Shown in pieces: positions 7,984 to 15,421 of a stretch of 27,327 nucleotides of DNA (its first letter is position 1; each line of letters starts with the position of its first letter). The DNA is taken from positions 1 to 27,327 of the forward strand of contig CALBGF010000138.1 in assembly GCA_937893635.1 (NCBI GenBank), in the 5' to 3' direction. The notes under the pieces are model-generated. The model was not told where the DNA came from, searched no databases, and saw only the letters and a list, made by a program, of their open reading frames with translations. The position numbers and the translations under genes were made by a program. The DNA is from an uncultured Mollicutes bacterium (GTDB taxonomy: Bacteria; Bacillota_I; Bacilli_A; RFN20; CAG-826).

Positions 7984-8011
7984 TTGTTTTAATATTTAAC
8001 TATGTTATAAT
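7984..8011 (+). promoter_or_regulatory. extended -10 promoter of the broken GNAT gene
   Basis: TTGTTT (7984-7989), a 16-nt spacer and perfect TATAAT (8006-8011), preceded by TGT as an extended -10. The leader of about 65 nt contains GGCTTT (8046-8051), complementary to AAAGCC (8075-8080) on either side of the AGGAGG ribosome-binding site. Confidence 0.75.
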
Positions 8012-8082
8012 CACTACACAAAGAACCGTTAGACTTTTTCTAAAAGGCTTTATTAATCATTAAAAATGAGGAGGAAAGCCCG

Positions 8083-8603
8083 ATGAAAATTAGTCTTAGG
8101 CTTGACGTCAATGTTTTTGACGCGAAAAATATTATTAAATGGTTAGATAATAGGGATGTAACCAAATATCTTAATGAAGATATAAATTCAACTACATCGT
8201 TAATAGAAATAATAAATTCGAATCGTGCTGATTTATTAACTTGCTATCTTAATAAAGATGGTAGATTTTTTCTTATTGATGATAAAAAGAATCATAGTAT
8301 TGGATTTTTAACATTATTTGAAGTGCGAACAAAAAAAGAATATGAAGTTGTCATAGCAATTGGAAATCCTAATAATTGGGAAAACAATATGCGCATATGG
8401 CGTTAAAGCAAATAATGCGTGAAATATTTTTCTCATGGCGTATCGATAAATTAATTGCTCGAATACATATTGATAATCAACGAAGCATCAATTTATTTGA
8501 GCACCTAGGATTTAAACAAAACTTAATAAAAAACAATCATATTCATTTTGAAATAAATTTTGATGAGTATTTGAAGTCATTAAGAAATGGTTCTAATAAT
8601 TAA
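8083..8603 (+). pseudogene. GNAT N-acetyltransferase interrupted by a one-base frameshift
   Basis: Two frames together give one complete GNAT protein of about 173 residues. Frame one (8083-8406) encodes the N-terminal part up to EVVIAIGNPNNW; the next residues in the +2 frame, GKQYAHMALKQIM (from 8379) and RIHIDNQRSINLFEHLGFKQ, give the acetyl-CoA-binding loop and the C-terminal GNAT motif. In the first frame translation stops at 8404-8406. Restoring the frame needs one extra base near the GGGAAAA run at 8378-8384, so a single-base deletion there is the simplest cause. A strong AGGAGG ribosome-binding site and consensus promoter remain, suggesting a recent event or a sequence error. GNAT proteins acetylate amines using acetyl-CoA; the substrate is unknown. 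The 3' end overlaps the convergent exchanger gene by 24 nt. Confidence 0.8.
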
Positions 8604-9632
8604 GTAGACTAGATAAATTACATATAAACCAAGTAAAATGAAACCATCTTTTTTGGATATTTTTCCATATAGCGCAAATACAAATACAACAAGAGTTACA
8701 GCCATCATAACAATGACATCAACAACAACTTGAGGTCCAGATGTTAACGGATTAACAACTGCCGATATTCCTAAAACAAAGATGCTATTAAAGATGTTTG
8801 AACCAATAACATTACCTAAGGCCAATTCATTTTGGCCTTTTTTAGCAGCTACACAACTTGTGACAAGTTCAGGTAAGGAAGTACCGACCGCAACGATAGT
8901 TAGACCGATTAATGATTCAGCTAAGTCATGATCAACATGAGCAGCATCGGATATTTCTAAAGCAATTCCTTTAGCGCCAAATACAACTGCTTCGCCGCCA
9001 AAGATTATACCAGCACAACCAACGATAGCTAAAATAATTGCTTTCCATAACTTAATATCTTTAATTTCAGATGTTTCCTCTATTACTTGATCTTCAGGAT
9101 GCTTTTTTGCGCCTCTTACTAAGAACCAAATATAAAGAACAATTATTACTGCTAAAATAATTCCTTCCCATCTTAATATTGCATAATTCCCAGTAACAGA
9201 GCCATTACCAAATAAAACTACAAATAAGACTAGAAGTGCTGATACGCCAATTAAAAATGGGTATTCTCTTTTACAAACTGATTTTTTAACAATAATTGGT
9301 GTAAACACTGCGGAGAATCCTAAAACTAGTAATAGGTTACAAATATTTGAACCGATGACATTGCCAATAGCAACATTAGCATTGCCACCTTCAATAAGAG
9401 AAGAAATAGAGTCAGAAACAGAAACAGCAAGTTCTGGGCAACTAGTTCCCATCGCAACAATAGTTAACCCAATGATTAATTCGGATATATGTAATTTTTT
9501 TGCAATTGCGCTACTAGCATCAACGAATATGTCACAAAACTTTACTAGACATAACACCCCAATAATAAAAGCAATAATGAATGCGATAACTCTTAAAGCT
9601 ACAGGCCATGAATCAACAAATGTAAAAATCAT
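8580..9632 (-). CDS. CaCA-family cation/sodium exchanger (YrbG-like)
   Basis: This 350-residue integral membrane protein has the inverted-repeat structure of calcium/sodium exchangers. The two ion-binding alpha repeats are clear: GLTIVAMGTSCPELAVS followed by NVAIGNVIGSNICN in the N-terminal half, and GLTIVAVGTSLPELVTS followed by ELALGNVIGSNIFN in the C-terminal half. About ten membrane segments are split by a charged cytosolic loop near residues 170-195. The family exchanges Ca2+ or related divalent cations for Na+ or H+. It starts 12 nt after the mntP stop with an AAGGAG ribosome-binding site, so it is the second gene of an operon governed by a manganese riboswitch. Mn2+ export is therefore possible, though the residues visible do not decide the ion. 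Confidence 0.9.
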   Translation of the reverse strand: MIFTFVDSWPVALRVIAFIIAFIIGVLCLVKFCDIFVDASSAIAKKLHISELIIGLTIVAMGTSCPELAVSVSDSISSLIEGGNANVAIGNVIGSNICNLLLVLGFSAVFTPIIVKKSVCKREYPFLIGVSALLVLFVVLFGNGSVTGNYAILRWEGIILAVIIVLYIWFLVRGAKKHPEDQVIEETSEIKDIKLWKAIILAIVGCAGIIFGGEAVVFGAKGIALEISDAAHVDHDLAESLIGLTIVAVGTSLPELVTSCVAAKKGQNELALGNVIGSNIFNSIFVLGISAVVNPLTSGPQVVVDVIVMMAVTLVVFVFALYGKISKKDGFILLGLYVIYLVYLIIRTIS

Positions 9633-9644
9633 AATTTAAACTCC

Positions 9645-10295
9645 TTAAAATAAATTAATTAAAGCATTAATACCTGCTACAACATCACTCCAGTGAGTGA
9701 AGAATATTTCTAATCCAATAGCAATTAATATTATGCCACCTGCAATAGTGGCTTTATTAGCAAATAAAGTACCAAATTTTTTACCTATATATACTGCTGC
9801 AATGCAAATTCCAAATGTAACAAGACCAACAATAGCAAATGTTAAATAAGCTTCAAGTGGTGCGACATTACCATAAATGATACCAACGCTTAATGCATCA
9901 ATAGAAGTAGCGACTGCTTGTAATAATAAATAACCAAAAGTTATGTTCTTAACCTTTTTATTTTCAATGGTTTCGTTTTCTTTTCCTTCATGGACGCCTT
10001 CAATAATAGTTTTGATTCCTAAAAATAATAAAAGTATTAAAGCAATCCAAGGCACTAAATAACCAAATACTTTTGAAAAGTTTTCTCCTAATGAACTACT
10101 TAATACAGTAATGGCTAAATAACCTAATACTGGCATAAGAATTTGGAAGAATCCAAATAATCCCGCTATTAAGAAACCTTTTTTGTGCTTCATGTTGGGC
10201 TCAGATAAGCCGTTACTCATTGAAGCAGCACATGCATCCATAGCAAGACCTGCGCCTAGCCCGATAGCGGTAATAATCCAAATAAATGTTTCCAT
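9645..10295 (-). CDS. mntP: manganese efflux pump MntP
   Basis: This 216-residue membrane protein with about six segments has the MntP (DUF204) repeats: GLAMDACAASMSNGL near residue 17 and VATSIDALSVGIIYG in the second half, each with the membrane aspartate that coordinates Mn2+. It exports excess Mn2+ across the cytoplasmic membrane. The start at 10295 (METFIW) is chosen over an in-frame ATG at 10340, because AAGGAGAG lies just upstream of 10295 and because 10340 falls inside the riboswitch terminator hairpin. Control by a yybP-ykoY-type riboswitch in the leader strongly supports the function. Confidence 0.93.
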   Translation of the reverse strand: METFIWIITAIGLGAGLAMDACAASMSNGLSEPNMKHKKGFLIAGLFGFFQILMPVLGYLAITVLSSSLGENFSKVFGYLVPWIALILLLFLGIKTIIEGVHEGKENETIENKKVKNITFGYLLLQAVATSIDALSVGIIYGNVAPLEAYLTFAIVGLVTFGICIAAVYIGKKFGTLFANKATIAGGIILIAIGLEIFFTHWSDVVAGINALINLF

Positions 10296-10312
10296 AAAAA
10301 TTCTCTCCTTTA

Positions 10313-10370
10313 AACAAGAAAAACGAGACCTAATTAACACAAAAAAAAGCGTGCTAATTATAAGTCTCGT
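10313..10370 (-). terminator. riboswitch-controlled intrinsic terminator before mntP
   Basis: On the minus strand, ACGAGAC...AATTAGCAC (10370-10351) pairs with GTGTTAATT..GTCTCGT (10340-10323), followed by a T-rich tract at 10323-10313. The 5' arm includes bases 10364-10356, which also form the 3' strand of the aptamer P1 helix, so aptamer and terminator are mutually exclusive. Confidence 0.8.
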
Positions 10371-10453
10371 TAATTAAGATTGACCTGGTCATATTTATTC
10401 AACCGGTTTGTAGGACAATCGCTCTTAATTGAGCTAACTACTCCCTTAAAACT
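10356..10453 (-). ncRNA. yybP-ykoY family manganese riboswitch aptamer
   Basis: On the minus strand the leader shows the conserved GGGAGTAG after a P1 strand AGTTTTAAG (10453-10445), then TTGTCCTAC, an ACCGG segment, CCAGGTCAATC, and GAGAC followed by the closing strand CTTATAATT (10364-10356). P1 closes with eight pairs and one mismatch. The order of these blocks matches the Mn2+-sensing yybP-ykoY class, which is commonly found before mntP. Mn2+ binding should stabilise P1, block the terminator and turn on efflux. Exact aptamer ends are approximate. Confidence 0.8.
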
Positions 10454-10461
10454 ACTTAGGT

Positions 10462-10490
10462 ATGTTAACACTTTTATTTACTAAAAACAA
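10462..10490 (-). promoter_or_regulatory. promoter of the mntP operon
   Basis: Minus strand: TTGTTT (10490-10485), a 17-nt spacer, TAACAT (10467-10462) preceded by TGT (extended -10). Transcription would start just before the riboswitch aptamer. Confidence 0.65.
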
Positions 10491-10520
10491 CGAAAAAATG
10501 CAAAAAAAGTCAAAAAATGC

Positions 10521-10536
10521 GTTAGTTTCAACTAAC
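10521..10536. repeat. hairpin-like inverted repeat between divergent genes
   Basis: GTTAGTT and AACTAAC flank two bases (TC) in the space between the mntP promoter and the small GNAT-like gene. It is of operator size, with no evidence for the protein that would bind. Confidence 0.4.
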
Positions 10537-10633
10537 CTCTATGTAACAAAGATCTCTCATTATTAATAAATATAAGCATATTATTTTTCATAATTATATT
10601 TTTATGATAAATTTTAGATGGCGGTGATTTAAA

Positions 10634-10903
10634 ATGAATAAAAAAATTTATGATGATAGAATAACATATTTTGATGATAATGGCTCTCTTGTAGCAGAAA
10701 TAGATTTTCCTAAAACTGGTGTTAATGAAATAACGATAACACACACATTTGTTGATGCATCTTTAAGAGGGCAAGGAATGGCTAAAAAGTTAGTAGAAGA
10801 AGTAATTAATATTGCCCAAAAAGAAAAATATAACATAAGAGCTACTTGCTCATATGCTATGAGATATTTCCATGATAATAATATTGATATATATGTTAAT
10901 TAA
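10634..10903 (+). CDS. small GNAT-like N-acetyltransferase (YjdJ/NATD1 type)
   Basis: This 89-residue protein matches the minimal GNAT family PF14542 (Acetyltransf_CG). The acetyl-CoA loop is visible as DASLRGQGMAKKLVEEVINIA (residues 42-62), preceded by the ITHTFV strand and followed by the conserved C-terminal cysteine/tyrosine segment RATCSYAMRYFHDN. Length is normal for the family. Substrates of these short enzymes are not established. It starts with ATG after GGCGGTGAT. Its last 4 bases overlap the end of the convergent gene. No convincing -35 box is visible. Confidence 0.85.
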   Translation: MNKKIYDDRITYFDDNGSLVAEIDFPKTGVNEITITHTFVDASLRGQGMAKKLVEEVINIAQKEKYNIRATCSYAMRYFHDNNIDIYVN

Positions 10904-11517
10904 TTAAGTTCGTTTAAGTAATCGAAGAATTTATAAGGTGATGCTGGTTTTTTAATTTCTATGAATTCTTTTATATAGCCAAGTATTTCTTCAGAAGGGA
11001 ACCCATCACTAGCAAAAGTTGTGCGTTGGTCGTAGGATAATTTGCCTTGTTTATTTTTATATGGCATTACTTTATCTCCAACCCATGATACGACGAAGTA
11101 TAAGACATCTACTCTTTTATAAAGTTGGATTCCTTGTTTATAATCACCATATATTTGAGGGAATACAAGGGAACATTTTAAATCGTCTTTATAAAATCCG
11201 ATAGTTAACATTCTATTTCCTTTTTCATATGTGACAGCTAATGTGTCATCATCATTATCTTTATAATAAGGAACTTGTTCATCCACTACAACGCTTATGT
11301 TAGTGTAAGGCTCTATGTCTGAAGCATCAAACATAATAATTTTGCATTCTAAAACATCATCTGTTTTTACTTTTTCATCTAAAATGAGTGCTTCATTTCG
11401 TAGATAATTATAATAATCAATCGAAGAATAACTTAGTTCCTTTCCTTCGACAAATATATGTAAATAACCAAATATAGTTTTTATTTTTTCATCAATTTTT
11501 AATAAAGAGTTGCTCAT
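10900..11517 (-). CDS. protein of unknown function (205 residues)
   Basis: I do not recognise this protein. It is soluble, with no signal peptide or membrane segment, and has a helical N-terminus (about 1-55), a beta-rich middle containing an acidic YYKDNDDDT stretch near residue 85, an FVVSWVGDKVMPYKNKQGK segment and a helical C-terminus. It starts at an ATG preceded by GGGTGA. It is monocistronic, converges with the small GNAT-like gene, and has a 14-bp palindrome about 20 nt before the start codon. Confidence 0.7.
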   Translation of the reverse strand: MSNSLLKIDEKIKTIFGYLHIFVEGKELSYSSIDYYNYLRNEALILDEKVKTDDVLECKIIMFDASDIEPYTNISVVVDEQVPYYKDNDDDTLAVTYEKGNRMLTIGFYKDDLKCSLVFPQIYGDYKQGIQLYKRVDVLYFVVSWVGDKVMPYKNKQGKLSYDQRTTFASDGFPSEEILGYIKEFIEIKKPASPYKFFDYLNELN

Positions 11518-11536
11518 AATATTATTTCACCCATCC

Positions 11537-11550
11537 GCTAATATATTAGC
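11537..11550. repeat. 14-bp perfect palindrome upstream of the unknown gene
   Basis: GCTAATATATTAGC is its own reverse complement and lies 20-33 nt upstream of the minus-strand start codon at 11517, where a promoter -10 region or operator would be expected. Confidence 0.5.
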
Positions 11551-11595
11551 AAAAATAAATTAAAAATGCTATGTTTTTTTTGCTTTTAAAAATGA

Positions 11596-11621
11596 GATTA
11601 ATTAAAAACTCCGAATTAATC
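11596..11621. repeat. inverted repeat in the divergent intergenic region
   Basis: GATTAATT (11596-11603) and AATTAATC (11614-11621) are exact inverted copies; a second pair, AAAAACT (11604-11610) and AGTTTTT (11624-11630), interlocks with it. No T-tract terminator follows on the strand of either gene. Confidence 0.4.
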
Positions 11622-11711
11622 ATAGTTTTTATATAAAAAGAATTTTTAAAACTATTTGTAAAAAAATTAAGAAGGCTAAAAAAAGTAAACATATAGTTTA
11701 TTTTTGCGTTA

Positions 11712-11741
11712 TTGGAATTACTTTTATATTTATGGTAATAT
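11712..11741 (+). promoter_or_regulatory. promoter of gpsA
   Basis: TTGGAA (11712-11717), an 18-nt spacer, and TAATAT (11736-11741) preceded by TGG as an extended -10. Confidence 0.6.
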
Positions 11742-11765
11742 TATAAATATAGGTGTGTGATTAAA

Positions 11766-12764
11766 ATGAAGTGTTGTGTTTTAGGATCAGGAACTTGGGG
11801 TAGTGCGTTAGCGCAAGTATTAAGTGACAATGCTAATGAAGTAATTATATATGGACGAGATGTTGAAGAAGTTAATGATATAAGTAATAATCATCAAAAT
11901 AAAAAATATTTTGGAGATGAAATAACTTTATCTCCATCTATTAAAGCTACAACGGATATTGTTCTTGCTCTTAAAGACGCTATGATTATTGTAGTTGCGG
12001 TTCCTTCAGTTGCTTATCGTGAAGTTTTATTAAAAATTAAACCATTTATTACTAATAAACCATATGTTGTTTCTGTTGCTAAGGGCTTTGATCCAACAAC
12101 ATTAAAAAGAATGTCTGATGTTGTTCGTGAAATTATTCCAAGCAATATGAGGCAAGAAGTTGTTTCATTAATTGGTCCAGGACATGCCGAAGAAGTAATA
12201 GTTCGCAAGTTAACTTGTATTACTTCTACATGTGTGGATTTAGAAACTGCTAAATATATTCAACATGTTTTTTCAAATAATTATTTACGTGTTTATGCAC
12301 AAGTTGATGAAATAGGCGCAGAATATGGTGCTGCTATTAAGAACACTATCGCCATTGCTGCTGGAATACTTCAAGGATTAGGAATGGGTGACAATGCTAA
12401 AGCAGCATTAGTAACTCGTGGATTAATCGAAATGATAAAACTTGGTACCTTTTTTGGTGGCAAAGAAAAAACATTTTTAGGATTAACTGGTATTGGTGAC
12501 TTAATGGTTACTTGTAACTCATATTTTTCACGTAATTTCCAAGCAGGACTAGCAATCGGAAAAGCTAATAGTGCAAAAGAGTTCTTGTTAAACAACACCA
12601 AAACTGTTGAAGGAATTAGAACAACAGAAATTCTATACAAAATAGGAAAAGAAGAGAATATTGAACTCCCTATTGTAAATGCGATTTATGATGTGCTTTA
12701 TCAAGAGGTAAAACCTCGTGATGCATTAGATAATTTAATGAAAAGAAAACTTAAAAGCGAATAA
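11766..12764 (+). CDS. gpsA: glycerol-3-phosphate dehydrogenase (NAD(P)+)
   Basis: This 332-residue enzyme reduces dihydroxyacetone phosphate to sn-glycerol-3-phosphate for phospholipid synthesis. The N-terminal Rossmann motif GSGTWG (residues 7-12) and the helix after it, IGPGHAEEV near residue 137, the catalytic lysine K192 in AAIKNTIAIAAG, and the block GMGDNAKAALVTRGLIEM are all in place, followed by FLGLTGIGDLMVTC. Length is normal. The start is placed at the ATG at 11766, since an in-frame GTG at 11757 would overlap the AGGTG ribosome-binding site (11751-11755). The gene has its own promoter and terminator. The usual S of the GPSHAEE motif is G here, a mild variation. Confidence 0.96.
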   Translation: MKCCVLGSGTWGSALAQVLSDNANEVIIYGRDVEEVNDISNNHQNKKYFGDEITLSPSIKATTDIVLALKDAMIIVVAVPSVAYREVLLKIKPFITNKPYVVSVAKGFDPTTLKRMSDVVREIIPSNMRQEVVSLIGPGHAEEVIVRKLTCITSTCVDLETAKYIQHVFSNNYLRVYAQVDEIGAEYGAAIKNTIAIAAGILQGLGMGDNAKAALVTRGLIEMIKLGTFFGGKEKTFLGLTGIGDLMVTCNSYFSRNFQAGLAIGKANSAKEFLLNNTKTVEGIRTTEILYKIGKEENIELPIVNAIYDVLYQEVKPRDALDNLMKRKLKSE

Positions 12765-12795
12765 CCATTTAAATTGAATAAATATTTAAAGAAAT

Positions 12796-12837
12796 AATAG
12801 TCAAAATACCATTCATGGTATATATGGCTATTTTTTT
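12796..12837 (+). terminator. Rho-independent terminator of gpsA
   Basis: An inner perfect hairpin ATACCAT/ATGGTAT (12806-12812/12815-12821) sits inside an outer stem AATAG/CTATT (12796-12800/12828-12832) followed by a run of T to 12837. Confidence 0.8.
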
Positions 12838-12871
12838 CGATGTTCAAAAATGAAACGGCTTACAAATTTTA

Positions 12872-12902
12872 TTGACAAACCGCTACGGGGGGGGGGTATC
12901 AT
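12872..12902 (+). promoter_or_regulatory. putative phase-variable promoter with a G10 tract in the spacer
   Basis: A perfect -35 box TTGACA (12872-12877) and a -10 box TATCAT (12897-12902) are separated by 19 nt, of which the last ten are an uninterrupted G run (12887-12896). The known optimum spacer is 17 nt, so G8 would give 17 nt and G10 gives a weak state. Such tracts change length by slipped-strand mispairing, switching expression. The first start codon lies 33 nt downstream of the -10 box, after an AAAAAGGAGAG ribosome-binding site (12916-12926 region). Confidence 0.75.
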
Positions 12903-12934
12903 ATTTTTGTAGTTTAAAAAGGAGAGTTTTTTGC

Positions 12935-13066
12935 ATGAAACAAAACTATGAAAAGCCGATTATTATTCTAGAAGAAATTGTGCTTGAAGATGTAATCTTA
13001 GCATCGGGCATAATTAGAGACGAAGGAAACATCGATATTAACGATGGCGTTAATGAAACGTTATAA
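12935..13066 (+). CDS. 43-residue YxxP-motif peptide, putative RiPP-like precursor
   Basis: This short peptide opens with MKQNYEKPIIILEEIVLEDV, followed by ILASG and a polar tail rich in Asp, Asn, Glu and Gly. A strong AAGGAG ribosome-binding site precedes the ATG and the next gene follows after 17 nt, so the reading frame is well supported. The YEKP motif at residues 5-8 and the hydrophobic/acidic spacing after it resemble leader regions of lasso-peptide precursors, whose YxxP motif is read by PqqD-like RRE proteins; such a protein is encoded at 24294-24560. A break near residues 23-25 (ASG) would leave a tail of about 18 residues. Alternatives are a small regulator or a peptide that acts without processing. 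The function is not proven. Confidence 0.65.
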   Translation: MKQNYEKPIIILEEIVLEDVILASGIIRDEGNIDINDGVNETL

Positions 13067-13083
13067 GGAACGGAGGTAAAAGT

Positions 13084-15408
13084 ATGAAAAAAATAGGCAT
13101 TTTTAGTGTTGCGTTATTATTGTCTGTAGTTGCTTTTTCAAATGTAACTAAAGAGAATAACAAAACTTCAGTTGCTGACTTAGAATCAAGTACAACTGAC
13201 TTTATGAATGAAAAAAGTAATGTTAAGAAAGTTGCTTTAAGGAATGCTAGCAGTGGAAGCAATGCATTTAAAGCATCTAAAATTTATTTCCAAACAGCTT
13301 CTGATTCTGATGGATATGAATATTTAAGATTTGCTAGTGCCTTAAGAGGTGCTTACTCTAAAGTTTCATTTACTAGACATATTGAGGGACTAGAAGATAA
13401 AACTGATGAAGTTACCACTTTATATAAAGGTATAGCCGCGAATGGAAAAGTATCTTTCACTAATGGTGATGAATTAGTGGATTATGATGTAACAAGTACA
13501 AAAAACTATTATTGGGCTTGTTATACAATTAGATTTAAAAGTGATTCAACATATAAAGAAAGTGATATTACTTTAACATTGAAGGTCGATGACAAATATA
13601 CTGATTCACGCACCATTAGTTTAAATGATGCTAAGAATTATGTTAAAGATAAGACCAATATTAAATGGAATGAATATGATGGTTATGCTTCTATTTATAA
13701 TTCTTCAATTACTTATAGTTATGATTTGGTTAAGAGTTTATTTAATGTAAGTGGATATCCTTATGTTCATGGTGCATGTAATGATTTAAATGATTCAAGA
13801 TATGGATATTTTGCAATGGACACTGGTAATAACCAAAAAGGTGTAATTGCTAAATATGATTTTGAAACTCATACTGTTGTTGGATATTCAAAAGAATTCA
13901 TAGGTTATAATACTGAAGACAATATTAAGAATAAATATACATGGACAGATAACGCTAATATATTTATGTATAAAAATAAAATATATGCATTAGATAGCTA
14001 TGGTAAATTTGTGTCAGTTAAAGCAAGTGAAATTACAGGTAATAGTACTGGTGAAGTAACCCAAAATGACACCACATTAGATTTTAAATTAAGTGAACAA
14101 ATTAAATCAGTTGCTTACAGTAAGGAAAAGGATAGATTTGCTTTAAATACTACTTCAGGTAATTTGTATATTTTTGATGGTGAATTAAATCAAATTAAAA
14201 CAGTTTCAAAAGCAGGAACAGTACAAACTATATATTCTGATGGAAATAAAATATATATGTTTGCTAAAGATGAAGTAAAAATAGTGACAAAAACTGAAAC
14301 AACAACTGGTAGTGATGGAAAGGAAACAACAGTAGAAACATATAAATACTACGATACTGCAACAATTACCACCTATGATTGGGAAGGTAATAAATTAACA
14401 AGCAAAACTTATGGCAATGAAGAAAATCCAGTAGGACCAGCTTATGAAAAAAAAGGTAGTAGAAGCACTAATTTACAAAATATGATTATTGTAAATGGTG
14501 AATTATATATTACAAGATTGATTCATAGCGGTAGTGCAGAAGCTGGTTCAGCAGGCGGATATTTGTTTAAAGTAAATGTTAACGAAAAAGAAGATTTAGA
14601 AAATTTAATAACATCTAGAACTTTAGGTGAATATGTTGAAGCAAAAGCAGACCCTAGTTTTACTGTGAATGAAATAGTAGCAGGACGTAAAGTAGAAGGA
14701 TGTGGATACTTACAAGGCGTTACTACTGATGGTGAGAACATTTATTATGCATATACAGATAGCAATAATGCAAATGCTAGATTAGTACGTAGTAATCCTT
14801 TAACTGGTGAATGGGTACCAGCAACAAAACTTGTTAGCATTTTAGATAAAGACAAAAATACAAGTCACTCTGATGCTGGTAAGATTTTCTACTATAACGA
14901 TAATATCTGGGTGACAAAATTTAATAGCAAAACAGTTTTTGAAGTCAATAAGGATACACTTGTAGAAACAGGTGACACAATCACATTTGGTGATGATATG
15001 CCTGTAAATCTTAAAAATGCTGCTTATGACAAATTCAATGATCGTTTAGTATTATTAGGAACAAATGGTGCTTTATATACTTATGACAAAGATACAAAAG
15101 CTGTTACACTACTTTCTAATGCTAAAGGTTTCTCAAATTTTGGTGTATGTAATTTATTCGTTAATGATGATTACATTTATGTTACTTATAAAAAAGATAG
15201 ATATAAAGGAATTAAAACATCAATATTTGATTTTGATGGCAATTTCATTAAACAAGAAACAATAGAAGATACAACTAATATTTGTCCAAACACAGATAGT
15301 TTCAACACTCAAGGATTAATTGATTATAAGGGTGTAGGAATTATTATTGGAACAAGTTGGGATAACACTTATGGTGGTGGCTATGTATATAGTGTTAAAA
15401 TGAACTAA
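13084..15408 (+). CDS. secreted propeller-like repeat protein (774 residues)
   Basis: An N-terminal signal peptide (KK, then IGIFSVALLLSVVAFS, residues 4-19) shows export; no lipobox, sorting signal or C-terminal anchor is visible, so the protein may be released or held by a partner. Residues of about 40-215 form a beta-rich domain that I do not recognise. About 220-774 carry repeated blocks of the kind GxxIYxxxxDGxxxxYDxxG, such as YDWEGN near residue 434 and FVNDDYIYVTYK near 696, which suggests a beta-propeller-like fold. This region aligns by eye with the C-terminal half of the 1012-residue protein two genes downstream (for example LGEYVEAKADPS against VGEYIDYCNEKS). It is the second gene of the phase-variable unit, with a GGAGG ribosome-binding site 7 nt before the ATG. 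Confidence 0.8.
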   Translation: MKKIGIFSVALLLSVVAFSNVTKENNKTSVADLESSTTDFMNEKSNVKKVALRNASSGSNAFKASKIYFQTASDSDGYEYLRFASALRGAYSKVSFTRHIEGLEDKTDEVTTLYKGIAANGKVSFTNGDELVDYDVTSTKNYYWACYTIRFKSDSTYKESDITLTLKVDDKYTDSRTISLNDAKNYVKDKTNIKWNEYDGYASIYNSSITYSYDLVKSLFNVSGYPYVHGACNDLNDSRYGYFAMDTGNNQKGVIAKYDFETHTVVGYSKEFIGYNTEDNIKNKYTWTDNANIFMYKNKIYALDSYGKFVSVKASEITGNSTGEVTQNDTTLDFKLSEQIKSVAYSKEKDRFALNTTSGNLYIFDGELNQIKTVSKAGTVQTIYSDGNKIYMFAKDEVKIVTKTETTTGSDGKETTVETYKYYDTATITTYDWEGNKLTSKTYGNEENPVGPAYEKKGSRSTNLQNMIIVNGELYITRLIHSGSAEAGSAGGYLFKVNVNEKEDLENLITSRTLGEYVEAKADPSFTVNEIVAGRKVEGCGYLQGVTTDGENIYYAYTDSNNANARLVRSNPLTGEWVPATKLVSILDKDKNTSHSDAGKIFYYNDNIWVTKFNSKTVFEVNKDTLVETGDTITFGDDMPVNLKNAAYDKFNDRLVLLGTNGALYTYDKDTKAVTLLSNAKGFSNFGVCNLFVNDDYIYVTYKKDRYKGIKTSIFDFDGNFIKQETIEDTTNICPNTDSFNTQGLIDYKGVGIIIGTSWDNTYGGGYVYSVKMN

Positions 15409-15421
15409 TGAGGATTAATAA

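Noticed and set aside
8376..8386. Programmed -1 ribosomal frameshift in the GNAT gene.
   Set aside because: TTGGGAAAAC is not an X XXY YYZ slippery heptamer in the translated frame, and no stable downstream structure is evident; a base deletion is simpler.
9355..9639. Open frame on the plus strand opposite the cation exchanger start.
   Set aside because: It is the antisense of conserved membrane sequence and has no ribosome-binding site or own conserved features.
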